DNA of 40,500 bases, taken from assembly GCF_030272615.1 (NCBI RefSeq), contig NC_081414.1, forward strand, positions 664,344,938 through 664,385,437, in the 5' to 3' direction. Made by a program: the position numbers and the translations under genes. Shown here piece by piece: positions 9,101 to 21,198 of this stretch (the stretch's first letter is position 1; each line of letters opens with the position of its first letter). The notes under the pieces were generated by a model that was not told the origin of the DNA, searched no databases, and was given only the letters and a program-made list of their open reading frames with translations. Origin of the DNA: Cryptomeria japonica (Eukaryota; Streptophyta; Pinopsida; Cupressales; Cupressaceae).

Positions 9101-10074
9101 TGAATGTGAATCTGGCTGCACATAGATTAAATAATATTTAATTTTCTTAAGGCAAAGAATCTTTTATCATGTTTGGGGTGGATCTACTGTTGCATTAACT
9201 ACCTTTCCACCCACCTTTAGGGTCTTGGGAGAAAGGAAGGAGGTGACAACGACACTCAATTTTATTTTATTTCAAGTAGAGAGGGATATCTTTGATTAGG
9301 GATTTAATCACCCCACATAGGTACTTCAAATTGGGATGCGCTAGGGATATCATCTCTCCCAACGTACTCTCGAGTGGGTTTTTTGAGCCGCTATATAAAC
9401 ATATTGGTCAGGCGGCTAGAGTGTTGAGTGAATTTAACATATGTGGGGGCCTCCCCTACACCGATAAGATCAACTAAAGTCTTAAGTGGATTGCTCTGAG
9501 AATCCATCGTTGGATCAGGACCCCTCAAAATTTTACAATAAGAACCAACTTAGTAGCCCAAAATCCTACATTCAGTGATTTTAGGAGTGCAGATCGTACC
9601 CCATAGATACCCCTCATGTACCTTGCATTATGAGACAAAAATACCTTGGTAAAAAGATCTTCAGATCTTCGAGGTAAGAGAGACTAGCATGCTCGAGAAG
9701 TGTGTTCTGTGGAGTGGAGCTAGTGTTGCTAGACTCTCTATCCATTCGTCTTGTTTCGATATTTTTCTATGGGGGCCTCATTGAATGGTGTGCACTTTCT
9801 AGCCTAAGATTGTGTTCTGTGTTTTTTTATGTATCGTTGTATCAGACCTGTATTGAGTTAGTTATTTGGGCTATTTCAAGCCCTATACTGCATATCTCTG
9901 GATTCTTTGAGATTGTTTGGAAAACTAGTTCAATCAGCTATATCTACCTGCAGACAATTTTTCTCAGACTTGGAATACCACAAAACTTGTCCTACACACG
10001 GAATTACTAAAAACAAAGTCCATTTTTTGAAATGTCAAAACTCAAAAGTTTATACACTTGTGACCATAGGAAAT
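9101..10074. other. Leader of the outer element, no recognised gene
   Basis: Only short frames without recognisable content. A TATATAAACAT lies near 9392, and a CCTCCCCTACACCG stretch near 9450. I see nothing that can be assigned. Confidence 0.4.
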
Positions 10075-10243
10075 CCTTGCATAGTCCTCATTTACATCCT
10101 TACTATCATCCATAATCCTTACATAGTCCTCATTTATGTCCTTACTATCATCTTAAGTCCTTGCATAGTCCTCATTTACATCCTTACTATCATCCTTAGT
10201 CCTTGCAAAGTCATCATTATCATCCTCATATAAGTCCTTGTCT
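10075..10243 (+). repeat. 42-bp tandem repeat, about 4 units
   Basis: CCTTGCATAGTCCTCATTTA, or a close variant, starts at 10075, 10117, 10159 and 10201, exactly 42 bp apart, with ACTATCATC in each of the first three units. Since 42 is a multiple of 3, one frame reads a 14-residue hydrophobic repeat, which I regard as incidental. Confidence 0.85.
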
Positions 10244-10732
10244 AGACCTCATATACGTCTTAGTCCATCACCATTTGCATAATCATCCTACAAAGTCATA
10301 TCATGCGTCTTAATGGGTCTCCCAGGTGATGGTTTGCTCCCCGTTGAGCAACCTAATTTAGTGCCAAATGACGATCATCGATAAATTATTGATGGTCTAG
10401 CTAACTTAGCTTGGGAATCAAGGAGAAACGCACCCTAGTATATAGGAGTCGAGTATGAGATAAATATCGAGTATAAAATTGCCTATAGGAATGATAGAGA
10501 AATTGCCGCAGAACGTCTAAGAGAAGAACTTGAAAAACTTGTGTTGCAGAAATCTTGAAATACTCAACAGGTCTCGCATGCAAATCCTCAATAAGAGTCT
10601 AGTCTGGTCTTGTATATCCCATACTTAGGTATAGAGTCTAGTATTAGTTGTTGTCTTGCATAAAGTTTTGAAACCACCCTCACATAGAAGTCTTAAATGC
10701 TCATCACAAGGTCACAAAAGGCAAAAGGTGTA
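10244..10732. other. Leader just before gag, no recognised gene
   Basis: No frame of note. Ends at the ATG of the decayed gag at 10733. Confidence 0.4.
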
Positions 10733-12679
10733 ATGGACCTGAACAACGACTAGTTTGTAAACCCAACTTGGAATATAGACATATCAACTAGTGAACAGTC
10801 AAATTCTCAGGCAGTGCCGACAATACATGAACTACAACAACATTTAACATGAGAAGAGATTGAATCATCTCAACAAGACCCACATGTCCTTATGATCTTA
10901 GATGCACTTATACATAGGGATAGGGACAAATATCTCTCGTTGTTATTACAGAATGGGGCGAAATTACTTGAAGATTTTGCTGTCACAAAAATATTACCAC
11001 TAGGAAATACTCTAGGTCAATATAATAGTCAAATACCACATATAACACAAATGCAAACAACGACCTCCAGTTTTCCTCAAAATGTACCTATACGAAAAAA
11101 TGTCAGTTCAAACGTGAACTCTCAGTCGAGTGCATCATCTTCAACAATAAATGTTAGCGCACCAACATAGACCATACCGATAATATCAAGTGTCTCAACA
11201 CCTGTTCAAACATAGATTCCTCATACAACAAGTGCAACCCAACCTCCAGTTTCCTATTCTATAGGATCAACATATAGTCCTCAAAATGCAAATCTAGGTC
11301 TTACCAATACAACAAGTACAACTCAGCCAAACATGGGTTCACATGTCACTTATTTCATGGTACCTAGTGGAATGTACAACACACAAAATTATAATCATGG
11401 GACCTTCCAACAACCCCCTAGTTATACTACTACGAATCCTTTTGTGGGACATACACAGACACAAGGTGTACCTTTGACTCAAACAAATATTTTGACACAA
11501 CAATTATAGAATTTGCAACAACAAGTGACGACTATGCAAACCAGTAACTATAAAAAGAGATGGACAATGCAAGACTTACATCCTTATCCTTTTGATCACA
11601 CATTATACATGTCGCCTTTCCCACCACATTTTGAAATGCCGAAATTCGACAGATATCGAGGGAAAGGTGATCCTAGAAACCACATCAGAGAGTTTTTTAT
11701 GACATGCATAGAGGTTGCAACAAAATACACTTACCTAATGAGGTTGTTTCCTAAAAGTCTGGGAGGTTCAGCCTTAGAGTGGTTTTCACATTTACCACCA
11801 ACTATCACATCATGGGGAGAATTAGCTGAACATTTTATTGAAATTTTTTCACATAACATTGAAATCCCAGTCACTTTAATGGACTTGTGTGCCGCGAAAC
11901 AATACAAGAATGAAACATTTGCATCCTTCATACAAATATGGAGAGCTCTCTATAGGAGGTACAATACCATTATTCCAGAAATAGAGCAAGTGGGTGTGTT
12001 CACAAAAAACTTAATCCCTAAGATCAAGTACCCGATACAAATGCAATGTTTGACCACATTTAAACAAATCACTGAAAAGGCTCTAAAGTGTGAGAAAGGA
12101 CTAGTGGAACAAGGTCTCATTAAGTATGGCAACAACAACAACAATGATAAATCCAAATTTTGGTCGAAAAACAAAAATGTGACAAGCGATGGTGTTGTAG
12201 AGGCCCAAATAGTAAATAGAACTCAACTAGTTTTATCTTTAGGCACGAGTCAATCATCAAATCCACATATGGAGAATAAAATTGCCTCAACAAATGTAAA
12301 CGCTGTGCAAAACATGAACACAAAGTACCCCATGGTAAATGCTCCAAGAAGGAATTACACACCTCTAGGGGAACCTATTGAATCAACACTAAAAAAGTTA
12401 ATACAAACACACATGATCACTTTGCCAGAAATAAGAGTATATGAACCAAGTCCTTTCAAATCTACATGGTGTAATGATAATGATTTCTATGATTATCATC
12501 GTACTAAAGGTCAAAAAATGATGAGTTTCTATAAGTTGAAAAACTTGGTCCAAGATATGATTGATCAAGGTGACATCACAATTAATACCAATAAAACTTT
12601 AGCAAACATGAATCACACAATCTTTAAGGATCCATTCGTCAAACATGACAAAGGGAAGGCTACTACACCAGGAACATAA
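10733..12679 (+). pseudogene. Outer element gag, broken by stops
   Basis: From the ATG at 10733 a single frame runs to 12679 with in-frame stops (the first at 10751, others before 11513). The longest clean part is 11513-12679. It aligns throughout with the intact inner gag: HPYPFDHTLYMSPFPPHFEM matches the start of the gag core, and MRLFPKSLGGSALEWFSHLP the middle. The zinc knuckle is dead: where the inner copy has C-x2-H-x4-H-x4-C, this one reads YDYHRTKGQKMMSF, losing both Cys and the second His. The product would form particles; this copy cannot. The start is chosen because the frame aligns with the inner N-terminal region right after it. Confidence 0.85.
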
Positions 12680-13990
12680 GATAATACAACTAACTACACA
12701 AAAGTCTCATACGATTATGCTATTCATGCCATTAGCTCAGGAGATGTAGTAAAAAATGATTCACAAGAAACACTTGATAGAGATGAGCAATATCCAAAGA
12801 TTCACAAAGATGATAACCAAATTTGCATGTTGTTAGAGTAACTGAAATATGATGAAGACATAAATCTATGTCTCATGGACTCGAGGCATGACAAACCATT
12901 TCATTTAGGATGGTTTGAAGATGAACTTATAGCATATATCATGGACGTAAAACTTACACATGAATACTATAAGCAGAGATATAACATAAACCTTGACAAC
13001 ATAGCATATGGTACAAACAGTTTCTGCACAATAAATGATATAGTGGCTATGATCACAATAACTCCCAGAGATAGAGACTGTGTAGTAGTTACTCATAGAT
13101 CAAAGGTAACTTTACAAGAAGTACCACCAAACCTATCACTAGTAGTGGGGACTTATAATGTTGTTGAGAAACTCAAGAAAACCCCAACACAGATATCACT
13201 TTTTGAACTCTTGCATATTTCACCCACTCATAAAGCCATTCTGGACAAAGCACTTCAAGATTCAGTAGTGGACAAAGATATAGATGAACATGCCTTCTAA
13301 TCCATGGTATGGAATTTAGCACAAGGCACTCGCATTGTATTCACCGCACAGGACATTCCTAATGATAGACTTATCCATAATGATCTGCTACATCTAGAAG
13401 CTTACATACATAAGAGAAGAATCATAAGAGTACTCATAGATGGAGGAGCTGGTCTCAACATTTATACTTTAAAGCTGGTTAAGGCATTGGGATATTCTGA
13501 GCTTCATATTGATTCATCAAAGAGAATAAATATCAAAACATATGATGATGAAGAACGTCCCTCAAAAGGTATAGTAACGCTACCTGTGCAAATATGACCT
13601 ACAACAATAGAGGTCGCTTTTCAAGTTTTGGACAGAGAACCGGGATATAACATGTTATTGGGCCGCCCATGGATTCACACCATGCAAGCAGTACCATCAA
13701 CATTTCATCAGTGTGTCAAATTCTCGTATAACGGTATTGAAATCACCATAAAAAGTGATCCAAATTCATTCCAACACTATAATTACTTGAAAGAAATTAT
13801 GGATAATCAAGTACCAATTAATCAAGAAACACCTCTCACTACACAAATGGAGTCATTAACAATCCCAAAAACATAGAAGAATGTGCCTACAACATCTTCT
13901 TTATAGATAAAATATATTAGTTGTGGAGAGTATTCCATTTCAAGTACCTCAAATGGACAACAATTGTCTCTCTCTCCTAGGTCTTTTGGG
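12680..13990 (+). pseudogene. Outer element protease region, stops but no frameshift
   Basis: It continues the gag frame. The parts 12875-13300, 13304-13597 and 13628-13876 are separated only by stop codons. The active site is RVLIDGGAGLNIYT (D-G-G-A), and MLLGRPWIH marks the C-terminal part of the fold. The inner element has DNGA at the same place. A conserved region before the protease (TPTQISLFELLHISPTHKAI) is shared with the inner copy; its role is unknown. At the point where the inner element has its UAG, this copy reads GKPQNAV, with no stop. Confidence 0.85.
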
Positions 13991-15239
13991 AAACCCCAAA
14001 ATGCAGTAATGAAACAGGATAAAGGAAAGGAAATTGTCAGATACTCAGACTCATGCTCTTTCATTAGATGGGGTGACTTACAAGAATAATCTTTGATTGA
14101 AGATGTCAATTATTGGATATACAGAGAAGAAGATGACATGAAAATAGCCGGGATACCCCTAGATCAGTATGGAAATGGGTTCAAAATTCTCCAAAAACAT
14201 GGATATGATGGTACCATAGGCTTGGGATTATAGAAACAAGGAATATTAGAACCCATTGTTCCTAACAACAATCCAGAGAATCAAGGGTTAGGGTATAAGA
14301 ATGTACCGTATATCATGGAAGCAAGACAACACACCCTAGATATGCTAAATAGACCAATCAAATCATCAGACAAAATATCTCAAAGAAAGTTGTCTACACG
14401 AGTGTTTCCCTCTTCATCTCAAACAAGCAACCATGTACCAACATTGCCTAGTACAAAATCAAATGGTGAAGACATAAGACAACTCTTGCAAGAACCTAGC
14501 ACTGAGTCACACAATAATATAGTTCCTGAAACAACCACCCAAGCAAATGTTGCAACAGGCGCAGGTTTACCACTAGCTGATGAACCTAATCCCTAGTTAT
14601 TATCAATACTTCTACCACGGGAAATGACTCAAGCTCAACATAATGAATTAGATGAAGAAAGACTGTAATGGCTTATACCAAGCTTAAGAAGGGTAACTAC
14701 AGTGCAAAGGAGACCAACCAATCTACAACAAAATCAGAGGCAGGAGCAAGAGGAGATAAGTGGTAATACCTTAGATGATGAAACATACATTGAAAGTGAG
14801 ACAGACTCTCATGAATACGAGTTCTTATCACTCCATGATTCTAGCCCATGAACAAGTGTCATTGCTAAGGTATAAAATAAAGCCTATAAAAGATGAAAAT
14901 ACACCAAGTCACTCAAACAATCAAGTCTTCATTTTATTAGAATCTGTTATGATAGAAGGGAGTAATGACTCACCCCTTATACACTCACACTTGATTGATT
15001 GGGGGCAAGAAGGAAAACCAACTCTAGATTGGTTTGAAAATGATGAAGCCATTGCATAATTCCTCAGAGTCGGAGAGGGATTTCCATAAGGTGATCACAA
15101 GGCATGATTTGTTGAAGACCTGGATAGGACATCATACTTTGGAGAGGCAAGTACATCTATCATAGAAGATACATATCAAAATAACCATAATGGCAAGAGT
15201 GAGTTAGGTAACCTCCCTATCGAAAGAGAAAATTCAGAA
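13991..15239 (+). pseudogene. Outer pol N-terminal region with G-patch-like domain and long linker
   Basis: At about 14163-14290 the frame reads YGNGFKILQKHGYDGTIGLG, then a TAG, then KQGILEPIVPNNNPENQGLG: the spacing of Gly residues fits a G-patch, a small RNA- or helicase-binding domain. A polar, Pro- and Ser-containing linker follows (14315-14596). The frame shifts by about 14840-14880; LDWFENDEAIA in the new frame matches the inner linker. As in the inner element, some 400 residues separate the G-patch from RT. Function of the linker unknown. Confidence 0.7.
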
Positions 15240-16792
15240 TTGCTTATAGAAGAAACTGAAGAGGTAAAAATAGCTGAAGGAGAGGTTATACATAATATCC
15301 ACCTAGCAAAATCATTAAACAAAGAAGAAAAGGACAAGTTTATTCATTTTTTCAAACAACGTCCTATCAACTTCACTTGGTCCTATGCGGCTATGCCAGA
15401 CTTAGATCCTGAGTTGGTGTTACATCATTTACCTTTGCTACCAGGAGTTAAACCATACAAGCAAAAATTGAGAAAGATGCATCCACAAGTTGCATTACTT
15501 GTCAAAATAGAACTCCAAAAGCTGCTGGATGTAGGTTTCATTCGACCTATCAACTATGCAGAATGGATATCCAACTTGGTACCTGTGACTAAGCCCATAG
15601 GAGGCATAAGAATCTATACTGATTTTTGGGATCTAAACAAAGCTTTCCCTAAGGATGATTTCCCATTACCCAATATCGATATGATAGTTGACTAACAACT
15701 AGAAATGAAATTCTATCATTAATGGATGGTTTCTTTGGATACAACCAGATTAAAATTGCACCGGAAGATCAACATAAAATGACCTTTACCTATCCATGGG
15801 GAACATATTGCTGGAATGTGATGTCGTTTGGACTTAAAAATATAGGAGCACCATACCAAAGGGCCATGACAATGCTATTTCATGACATGATCCACAACAT
15901 AATGGAAGATTATGTGGATGACCTACTGGCTAAATCACAAACAAGAGAAGGTCACCTTATAGTCCTTGCATAGATATTTGATCGGTTAGAGTAGTACAAT
16001 GTCGGTCTAAACTCAAAAAAGTGTGTGTTCGGTGTAACAATAGGAAAATTGTTAGGGTTTATCATGTCTAACAGAGGAATTGAAGTAGACCCTGCCAAGG
16101 TCAAAGCGATCATAGATAGGAAACCTTTGTCAACACTTTAGCAATTAAGAGGGTTACAAGGAAGACTGCAATCCATAAGGAGATTCATAGCACAGCTGGT
16201 AGATAAATTTCATCTGTTCCACCATTTACTCAGCAAATGAGTCACTTTTAAATGGATGGAACAATGCCAAGAGGCTTTCCAAGCTCTGAAAGATTATCTT
16301 CTAAATACACCTATGTTAGTCCCACCTTTGTTATGATATATATCAATGACAAACTCAGCTCTAGGAGCTTTGTTGGCACAACATGATGAACAAGGAAAAG
16401 AAAGAGCTATCTACTATATAAGTAGAACCTTGATCGGTTACGGGCTTAATTACAATCCTATAGAACGAGCATGTTTAGCCGTAATCTTCACATTTCAAAA
16501 TCTTAGACATTACATGCTGAGTCATAAGGTGCAACTCATTGCACGCTTTGATCCACTCAAATATCTGCTAAGCAGAGCGACATTGACTAGGAGATTGGCT
16601 AAATGGGTCATGATCTTGAGTGAGTTTGATATAGAGTACATGGACAGAAAGGCCATCAAAGGACAAATTATAGCAGATCAGTTAGTAAAGGCTCCTTTAC
16701 AAGATAGTCACCCATTGCTCATAGACTTTCTAGACGAATCGGTATTTACATTGACAACATCTATAATGTGCAAATTATACTTTGATGGGTGA
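15240..16792 (+). pseudogene. Outer RT and first RNase H, frameshifted
   Basis: The RT begins with LRKMHPQVALLVKIELQKLL, then KPIGGIRIYTDF. A shift near 15695-15722 changes frame. The catalytic YVDD (IMEDYVDDLLAKS, near 15915) is kept. Stops occur at about 15973, 15992, 16140 and 16238. The first RNase H is readable at 16346-16792 (SALGALLAQHDEQGKERAIY, IERACLAVI, GQIIADQLV). The enzyme would copy element RNA into DNA. Order and sequence match the intact inner pol closely. Confidence 0.88.
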
Positions 16793-17160
16793 TATACAAA
16801 TCATGGATCTGGAGTTGGGATTCTTTTCATCACCCCTTAGGGTTATTCTATCCCTAATTCATTTAGGATAAATTTTCCATGTACAAACAATATAGCTGAA
16901 TATGAAGCTCTCCTCATAGGACTTCGTACAACTGTGCAGTGGAGAATAAAAGAATTACAAGTCTATGGTGACTCGCAACTGATTGTGAACCAAGTCAATG
17001 ATGACTACAACATGAAAGATGACAAACTCCTACCTTATAAGAAAATGGTAGAAGATTACAAAGAGCATTTTAGCAAAATCACTTTTGAATAGATTCCAAG
17101 GATACAAAACAAGGCAGATGACATCATGCTATAGTAGGGTCTCTTATAAATATGCCTGAT
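16776..17160 (+). pseudogene. Outer second, archaeal-type RNase H, broken
   Basis: KLYFDG followed by a TGA, then GSGVGILFITP, a TAG, NNIAEYEALLIGLRT and VYGDSQLIV match the second RNase H of the inner element. All but the last acidic catalytic position can be seen (D in YFDG, E in AEYEA, D in YGDSQ). A stop lies near 17090 and the frame shifts near 17130, where the last Asp motif would be. A second RNase H between RNase H and integrase is the mark of the Tat lineage. Confidence 0.82.
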
Positions 17161-17301
17161 AATGAAACTCAGGTTGAGTTTATTATAGAACAAATGATAA
17201 TACCGACATATGAGATTCCCTCAATAGAATATGTATGTGCAATTGTGGGTTTGGATTCCCCATGATACAATAAGATATATGCATATTTACACACTCAGTA
17301 C

Positions 17302-18516
17302 ATGTCTTCGGATTTGTCTAGAAATCAAAAGAAGACTCTTATTCGTCAGGCATCCAGACACACTATTATTGTTGATACATTGTATATAAAGGGCTTTGAT
17401 GGAACTCTTCTTCGATGTCTTGATGAAAATGAAGCACAACTTTCTCTAAAGGAAGTCCATGATGGAATTTGTGGGGCACATCAAAGTGGTCCACCATTGT
17501 CAAAGAAATTATTAAGAACAGGATATTACTGGCTAACTATGGAAAAAGATGCCTATAAATATGTGCAAAAATGAAAGAAATGTCAAATGCATGGAGATCT
17601 CATTCATGCACCAGCACAAGATCTTCAACCTATTACATCACTATGGCCATTTTCACAATGGGGATTAGATCTAGTGGGTAAAATCAACCCCACTTCTTCC
17701 AATGGGCATAAATTCATCTTAACAACTATTAAGTACTTTACTAAATGGGTCGAGGCAATTCCTCTTACATACACCACTGGAAAGCAAATAGCAAAATTCA
17801 TGCTCAATTACATTATCTGTAGATACGGGATTCCAATGTGCATAGTGACAGACAATGGACGTCCATTCAAAAATAAAGAAGTGAAAGAATTGTGTGACAA
17901 ATTTCAGATACAACAGAGATTTGCAACACCATATTATTTGCAAAGCAATGGACAAGTAAAGGCAACAAACAAGACAATATTAAAAATCCTTAAGAAAGTT
18001 GTCATTGACATAGGACGAGACTGACATCTTGAGTTAAATCCCGCTCTTTGGGCTAATAGAACAGGAGTATGCACCCTATGGGAGCAACACCATATTCCTT
18101 GGTCTATGGTATAGAAGCAATACTCCCTATTGAAATAGAACTACCATCTCTAAGAGTCTTCTTAAAAAACATCATATCAGAGGAAGACTATCGGGTGACA
18201 AGATTATAAGAGCTAGAAATGCTTGATGAAAGGAGACAAATGGCTTTCAACCATCTGCAAGGTTATCAGAATAAACTGATGGAGTTATAATAAATGAGTC
18301 GACCCAAGAAATTTTGAAGTGGGAGATCTAGTTCTCAAAGAGAGCCTAAGGAACCTAGCGGAAGGAGAAAAGCCAGGGAAGTTTGAACCTAACTGGCTAG
18401 GTCCTTTTATCATTACAAGAGTTATAGGCAATGGAGCATACAATTTGGCTACCATGGAGGGAGATCCACTCTCTGACCCTATGAACAACATGCAACTTAA
18501 ATGATATTATACCTAA
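17302..18516 (+). pseudogene. Outer integrase, broken
   Basis: The HHCC zinc region is visible (VHDGICGAHQSG), but a TGA replaces the first Cys (YVQK-stop-KKC). In the core, WGLDLVG and VTDNGRPFKNK keep the two Asp, while the Glu motif reads NGQVKATNK, where the inner copy has NGQAEASNK, so the catalytic Glu is Lys. Further stops follow at 18024 and beyond. The GPY/F module (NWLGPFII) is readable at about 18390. The frame ends at the TAA at 18514-18516, at the same place as the inner pol end. There is no chromodomain. Confidence 0.88.
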
Positions 18517-19640
18517 GGACTGGGTTAGTTTAGGTTTTACTTTCCACATTGCATATCATTGTATTCAAAGCACTACATCACATATAGTTTCTTTTTCAAG
18601 CACATCATATTCACAATTTTTATAACATAAGTTTCTGCATAGTAGTACCAATTTAAAACAAAGCAACTGTACAAGTTTATCATATATTTGCATTCAAGAG
18701 AAATAAGGGTCATCTCCTTTCTTAGATATTCAGACATGAAGTCTTTGAGGTCCTAAGGTCATTCATTTTCAACATTACCCTATGACGATGCTTTACTTAT
18801 GGTTGGGTAGTGATTTCACTAGTTTAGACTTGTTAACCCAAAATCTATCAATTGCTATATCTCAAAACACATTAAGAAAATCTCTAATTCATTTTAGACA
18901 CCTAGTTGATCATATGACTAGTGAAAAATCTAAAATTCTACTTCAACACCGTTGTAATTATCACACCCAAGTAGGTTTCATTACTTACAAAGTCAAGGCA
19001 AAAAAAAAAAAAAAAGCTATGCCAAATATTCATCTCAAGGCAAAAGAGCAATGATATATAACTGAAATATCACACATGCAAGTGTGACAAAAATCTTGAC
19101 TATGGGAACATGCAAGTAACTCCATAAGGGCTATGAATGCCTACCGGCAATGGAGCAATATTTGAGAAATTACAGTCTATAACCTCGTTGGAGCTCTAAA
19201 AGCTTGCTGGCAGCGAGGCTCTATTCGAGATACTTTTGAAGTTAGCATAATTCATGTAGCTAGTCATATAGGATGCTAAGGATCTTTAGTGAACACAAGA
19301 GAAGGAATTAACTCATTTGCACACACATGGGCAAAAGAAGATCAAAGTTTTAAGAACCAATGGGGAAGTTTTCCGCATCTCCATTTGTAAATCCTATTCA
19401 CTAAGTGTGTTAATTTGGATGTTCCAAGGGACCTTAAGGATCGATTGATCACTTATCTACTAAATGTTTTGCACCTCCATTTCAATTGGTGTATTACAAA
19501 TGCTAAAACAAACACAGTCATCCTTGTTTGAATAGGAAAGGCATCTTCATCATGCATATTGCATTAACATAGGTCATGCCGAAAATTCATTGTCTCCACA
19601 TGCATTCTGTAGATCATCATGTCATATAGGTCTGCACACT
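18517..19640. other. 3' region of the outer element, first part; no gene
   Basis: Non-coding. A 15-A run near 19000 and low-complexity AT sequence; the frames present have no recognisable content. Confidence 0.4.
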
Positions 19641-19647
19641 GGGAGCA

Positions 19648-20020
19648 TAACTGAAAAAATCCAAACAAAAACATCTATAAAAAGTCTTGAAAAAGATCCG
19701 AACAAAAACATCTGTAAAAAGTCCTGAAAAAATCCAAAAACAATGGAAAAATTAAAAATACCAAAAACATTGCAAAATGTCTTGAAAAAATCAATCAAAA
19801 ACATTCAAATATGTGAAAACTTAAAAAATCCAAAAACATTGGAAAATCGTTCAAAAAATCCAAAACATTCGGAAAGAGTAGTGAAAATACCAAAAACATT
19901 CATATAAGGCCCTTTGAAAAATCAACCAAAAACATCTAGAAAATTTCTTGAAAAATTCAATCAAAAACATTCAAATATCGATCCACATAATCCAAAAACA
20001 TTGAAAAAGCTCTTGGAAAA
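19648..20020 (+). repeat. Degenerate repeat of CCAAAAACATT words
   Basis: TGAAAAAATCCAAAAACATT and close variants recur about ten times at roughly 37-40 bp. The same words, in the same sense relative to the element, occur in the inner element's 3' region (27380-27540 and 27860-27935). A clade-specific 3' repeat is therefore likely. Confidence 0.75.
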
Positions 20021-20040
20021 GAACTAAAAAATAAAAAATC

Positions 20041-21198
20041 AATCAAACAAAAAACTTGCAATAAAATGTTTTGTGAGAAACAAATACCCTAGCAGATATC
20101 CAGCAAATGCTTTGCATGAAGTTAACAAAGGATACGACTATCCAGTCAAACATCTGCAATCAACTGATCGAACTGTCTTATCAATCATATCATATCCATA
20201 GCAAGTGATCATTATCTTGTCTTAAACATAAGAGGATACACTCGAAATTAGACAGGTCAGTCTTAAACGGGGTTAGCAACTTTCTGAGATCAGACATTAT
20301 CAACCATCACATCAAGCAACTAAGAATGAAGGCACAAGGTCATTATAGCTGCTGAATTTTGTTCGGGTCAGTCTTTATCTTTTATCATTTGGTGAAAGAT
20401 TATGTTCCTATGCTACTCAAGGATGTCCACAAGTGACTAGAGGAGCCATGATGGGCATTATTATTTTCTTTGTTTGCTGTTTGTGGTGTGAACCGATGAA
20501 GTTCTAAGGAAATTTCTCTAGTGGGTGTCTATGATAGGAGCATTCAGCTATTGAATGCCACACATACCTCGACCCCTAGTGTATTTCCCAGAATAGAGGG
20601 ATTCACTCCTTGTCTGCTATGTGTTTGTTTCTTCAATGAGATATATTTACATCTTGGTTCCTTATACCTTGATGTGCTAAGATTCATTGTTCAATAATAA
20701 GGCTTGGTGATGAATATATATTGCGCAATAAAATAAATGACATAGGTTCATGATTCATTCAATTTCATTCTCATCTCATTTGTTTCTTGATAGTCTGTTG
20801 ATTTCCCATCTTATTTCTAAATCATATTCTTTTCTAACATTATTCTTTCACCAATCTCTTATTTCTTTCATCTTACTAACATTTCTTCAAAGTACACCTG
20901 AGTTAAAAATTTGTTCTGGCGTTATCGTACAAAAATGCATCCATATAGTTTTAAATTGCATTAACCATTGGATTCATAAACATCATTAATAAATCATATA
21001 GAAATTATTGCATTCATAAAACATTCATGAATCATATAGAATTGTATAGACATACATTATATAATTCATAACATCATTTAACATACATAGAAAGCAAAGC
21101 ATAATAGATCGCCACCAAAAAACTACATACCATATACATAACTCAAAAATGATAATGTGTGAATACAATAAACAAGCCTGGAGGCTTAGATTACATGA
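20041..21198. other. 3' region of the outer element, second part; no gene
   Basis: AT-rich, non-coding on both strands as far as I can see. It lies between the CCAAAAACATT repeats and the downstream end of the antisense PMD gene. Confidence 0.4.

Noticed and set aside
9907-10233. 108-codon plus-strand ORF with a 14-residue repeat
   Set aside because: It is the translation of the 42-bp tandem repeat; no start context, and nothing recognisable outside the repeat.
18782-19054. 90-codon plus-strand ORF after the outer pol
   Set aside because: No recognisable content; ends in a poly-Lys run from an A tract; the inner element has no counterpart.
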